Origin: Carideicomes alvinocaridis
Lineage (GTDB): Bacteria; Pseudomonadota; Alphaproteobacteria; Rhodobacterales; Rhodobacteraceae
DNA: 64,000 bases
Direction: 5' to 3'
Assembly (NCBI GenBank): GCA_005473895.2
Contig: SRJI02000014.1
Location: 33,744-97,743, forward strand
Each line of letters starts with the position of its first letter. Positions within the stretch are counted from its first letter, which is position 1. This document shows positions 63,481-64,000 of the stretch, piece by piece. Both the position numbers and the translations under genes were made by a program. The notes below the pieces were generated by a model. That model worked only from the letters and a program-made list of their open reading frames with translations, made no database searches and was not told the origin of the DNA.

Positions 63481-64000
63481 ATGTATCCCGTGATCCGCAT
63501 GGCCAAGGAATTCTGGAAGTTCCGCAAGGCGCCCCCCATCGCCGTGGGCGAGCCGCATGTCTCGCATCACCGCTGCTGGCCGCAGGACATCGACATCTGG
63601 ATGGAGCTGAACAACGGCCGGACCCTGACGCTCTACGACCTGGGGCGGATGGTGATGGCGCAGCGGCTGGGGCTGATCCGGGTGCTGCGGGACAACGGCT
63701 GGGGCATGACCATGGCCGGTGTCTCGGTGCGCTATCGCCGGCGCATCCGCACCTTCGAGCGGTTCGAGATGCACAGCCGCGTGGCCTGCTGGGATCACCG
63801 CTTCATCTATCTCGACCAGTCGATGTGGCGGATGGACGGGGATTGCGCGGGGCAGGCTCTTTATCGGACCGCGGTCACCGGGCCGGGCGGGATCGTCGAC
63901 CCGGCGGAGGTCGCCCGCGCGCTGGGCGTCGAAGGGGCCGCGCCGCCGGTGCCGGGCTGGATCGCCGCCTGGATCGAGGCCGACGCGCAGCGCCCCTGGC
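63481..64000 (+). CDS. Acyl-CoA thioesterase-like (hotdog, THEM6-type), 3' end cut
   Basis: The frame runs from ATG 63481 to the window end (173 residues). It begins MYPVIRMAKEFWKFRKAP and contains WPQDIDIWMELNNGRTLTLYD, VSVRYRRRIRTFERFEMHSR and WDHRFIYLDQSM, matching 4HBT_2/THEM6-type hotdog proteins. It should hydrolyse an acyl-CoA or bind acyl groups. It is divergent from yggT with about 117 bases between. The stop lies outside the window. Confidence 0.85.
   Translation, partial: MYPVIRMAKEFWKFRKAPPIAVGEPHVSHHRCWPQDIDIWMELNNGRTLTLYDLGRMVMAQRLGLIRVLRDNGWGMTMAGVSVRYRRRIRTFERFEMHSRVACWDHRFIYLDQSMWRMDGDCAGQALYRTAVTGPGGIVDPAEVARALGVEGAAPPVPGWIAAWIEADAQRPW

Overview
The window is chromosomal DNA of a high-GC alphaproteobacterium, most likely a Rhodobacteraceae/Roseobacter-group member. 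Supporting this are very dense coding, many 1-8 bp gene overlaps, the order RNase D-lptC-lptA-lptB-hpf-ptsN, a 41-residue L36, a DinB with an N-terminal zinc ribbon, and short dispersed intergenic motifs containing GCCTCCGGCGGG. There is no rRNA, CRISPR array, insertion sequence or prophage. One tRNA (Val-GAC) is present. All assignments come from reading the sequence, not from database searches.

Layout. 1-3.0 kb: end of a MAPEG-family membrane protein, then an overlapping hybrid PAS histidine kinase and OmpR-type regulator. 3.06-4.2 kb: an accessory island of about 1.1 kb carrying an Abi_2/HEPN gene between two perfect 27-bp direct repeats, with a terminator-like hairpin over the start of the gene. 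4.3-14.4 kb: a plus-strand operon pairing a branched-chain-type ABC importer (livG, livH, livM, livK-like, livF) with a long-chain-type acyl-CoA ligase and a PaaK-like ligase, plus two unknown proteins and an HhH-GPD-like protein; this suggests uptake coupled to CoA activation of an organic acid. 14.5-26.8 kb: housekeeping and stress genes (degenerate caspase-like protein, rpmJ, tRNA-Val, N-formylglutamate amidohydrolase, TPR-sulfotransferase, dinB, NUDIX, pyrF, clpB, an APC-like permease).

26.9-36.6 kb: an ATP-grasp remnant and a ten-gene minus-strand operon for CoA-linked catabolism (CoA ligase, IclR regulator, MaoC hydratase, SDR, thiolase, nitronate-monooxygenase-like protein, histidine phosphatase, APH-type kinase, PaaI thioesterase, MDR reductase). 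36.8-40.8 kb: RNase D, the Lpt lipopolysaccharide export genes, hibernation factor and EIIA-Ntr, without rpoN in its common place. 40.8-51.9 kb: a surface-polysaccharide region (sulfotransferase-like protein, four glycosyltransferases, galE, galU, cysQ, an ABC-2 permease, an SH3 protein). Sulfotransferases and cysQ together point to a sulfated glycan. 52-64 kb: pbpC with an alpha-2-macroglobulin, yaaA, recQ, a DUF1428-like protein, a YggT protein and a hotdog thioesterase cut by the window end.

The points most worth following are the repeat-flanked Abi island with its candidate upstream RNA, a perfect 12-bp hairpin that buries the livH ribosome-binding site, the kinase/phosphatase pair inside the acyl-CoA operon, a pseudo-caspase with peptidoglycan-binding domains, a glycosyltransferase without a usable conventional start codon, and two families of dispersed intergenic motifs.
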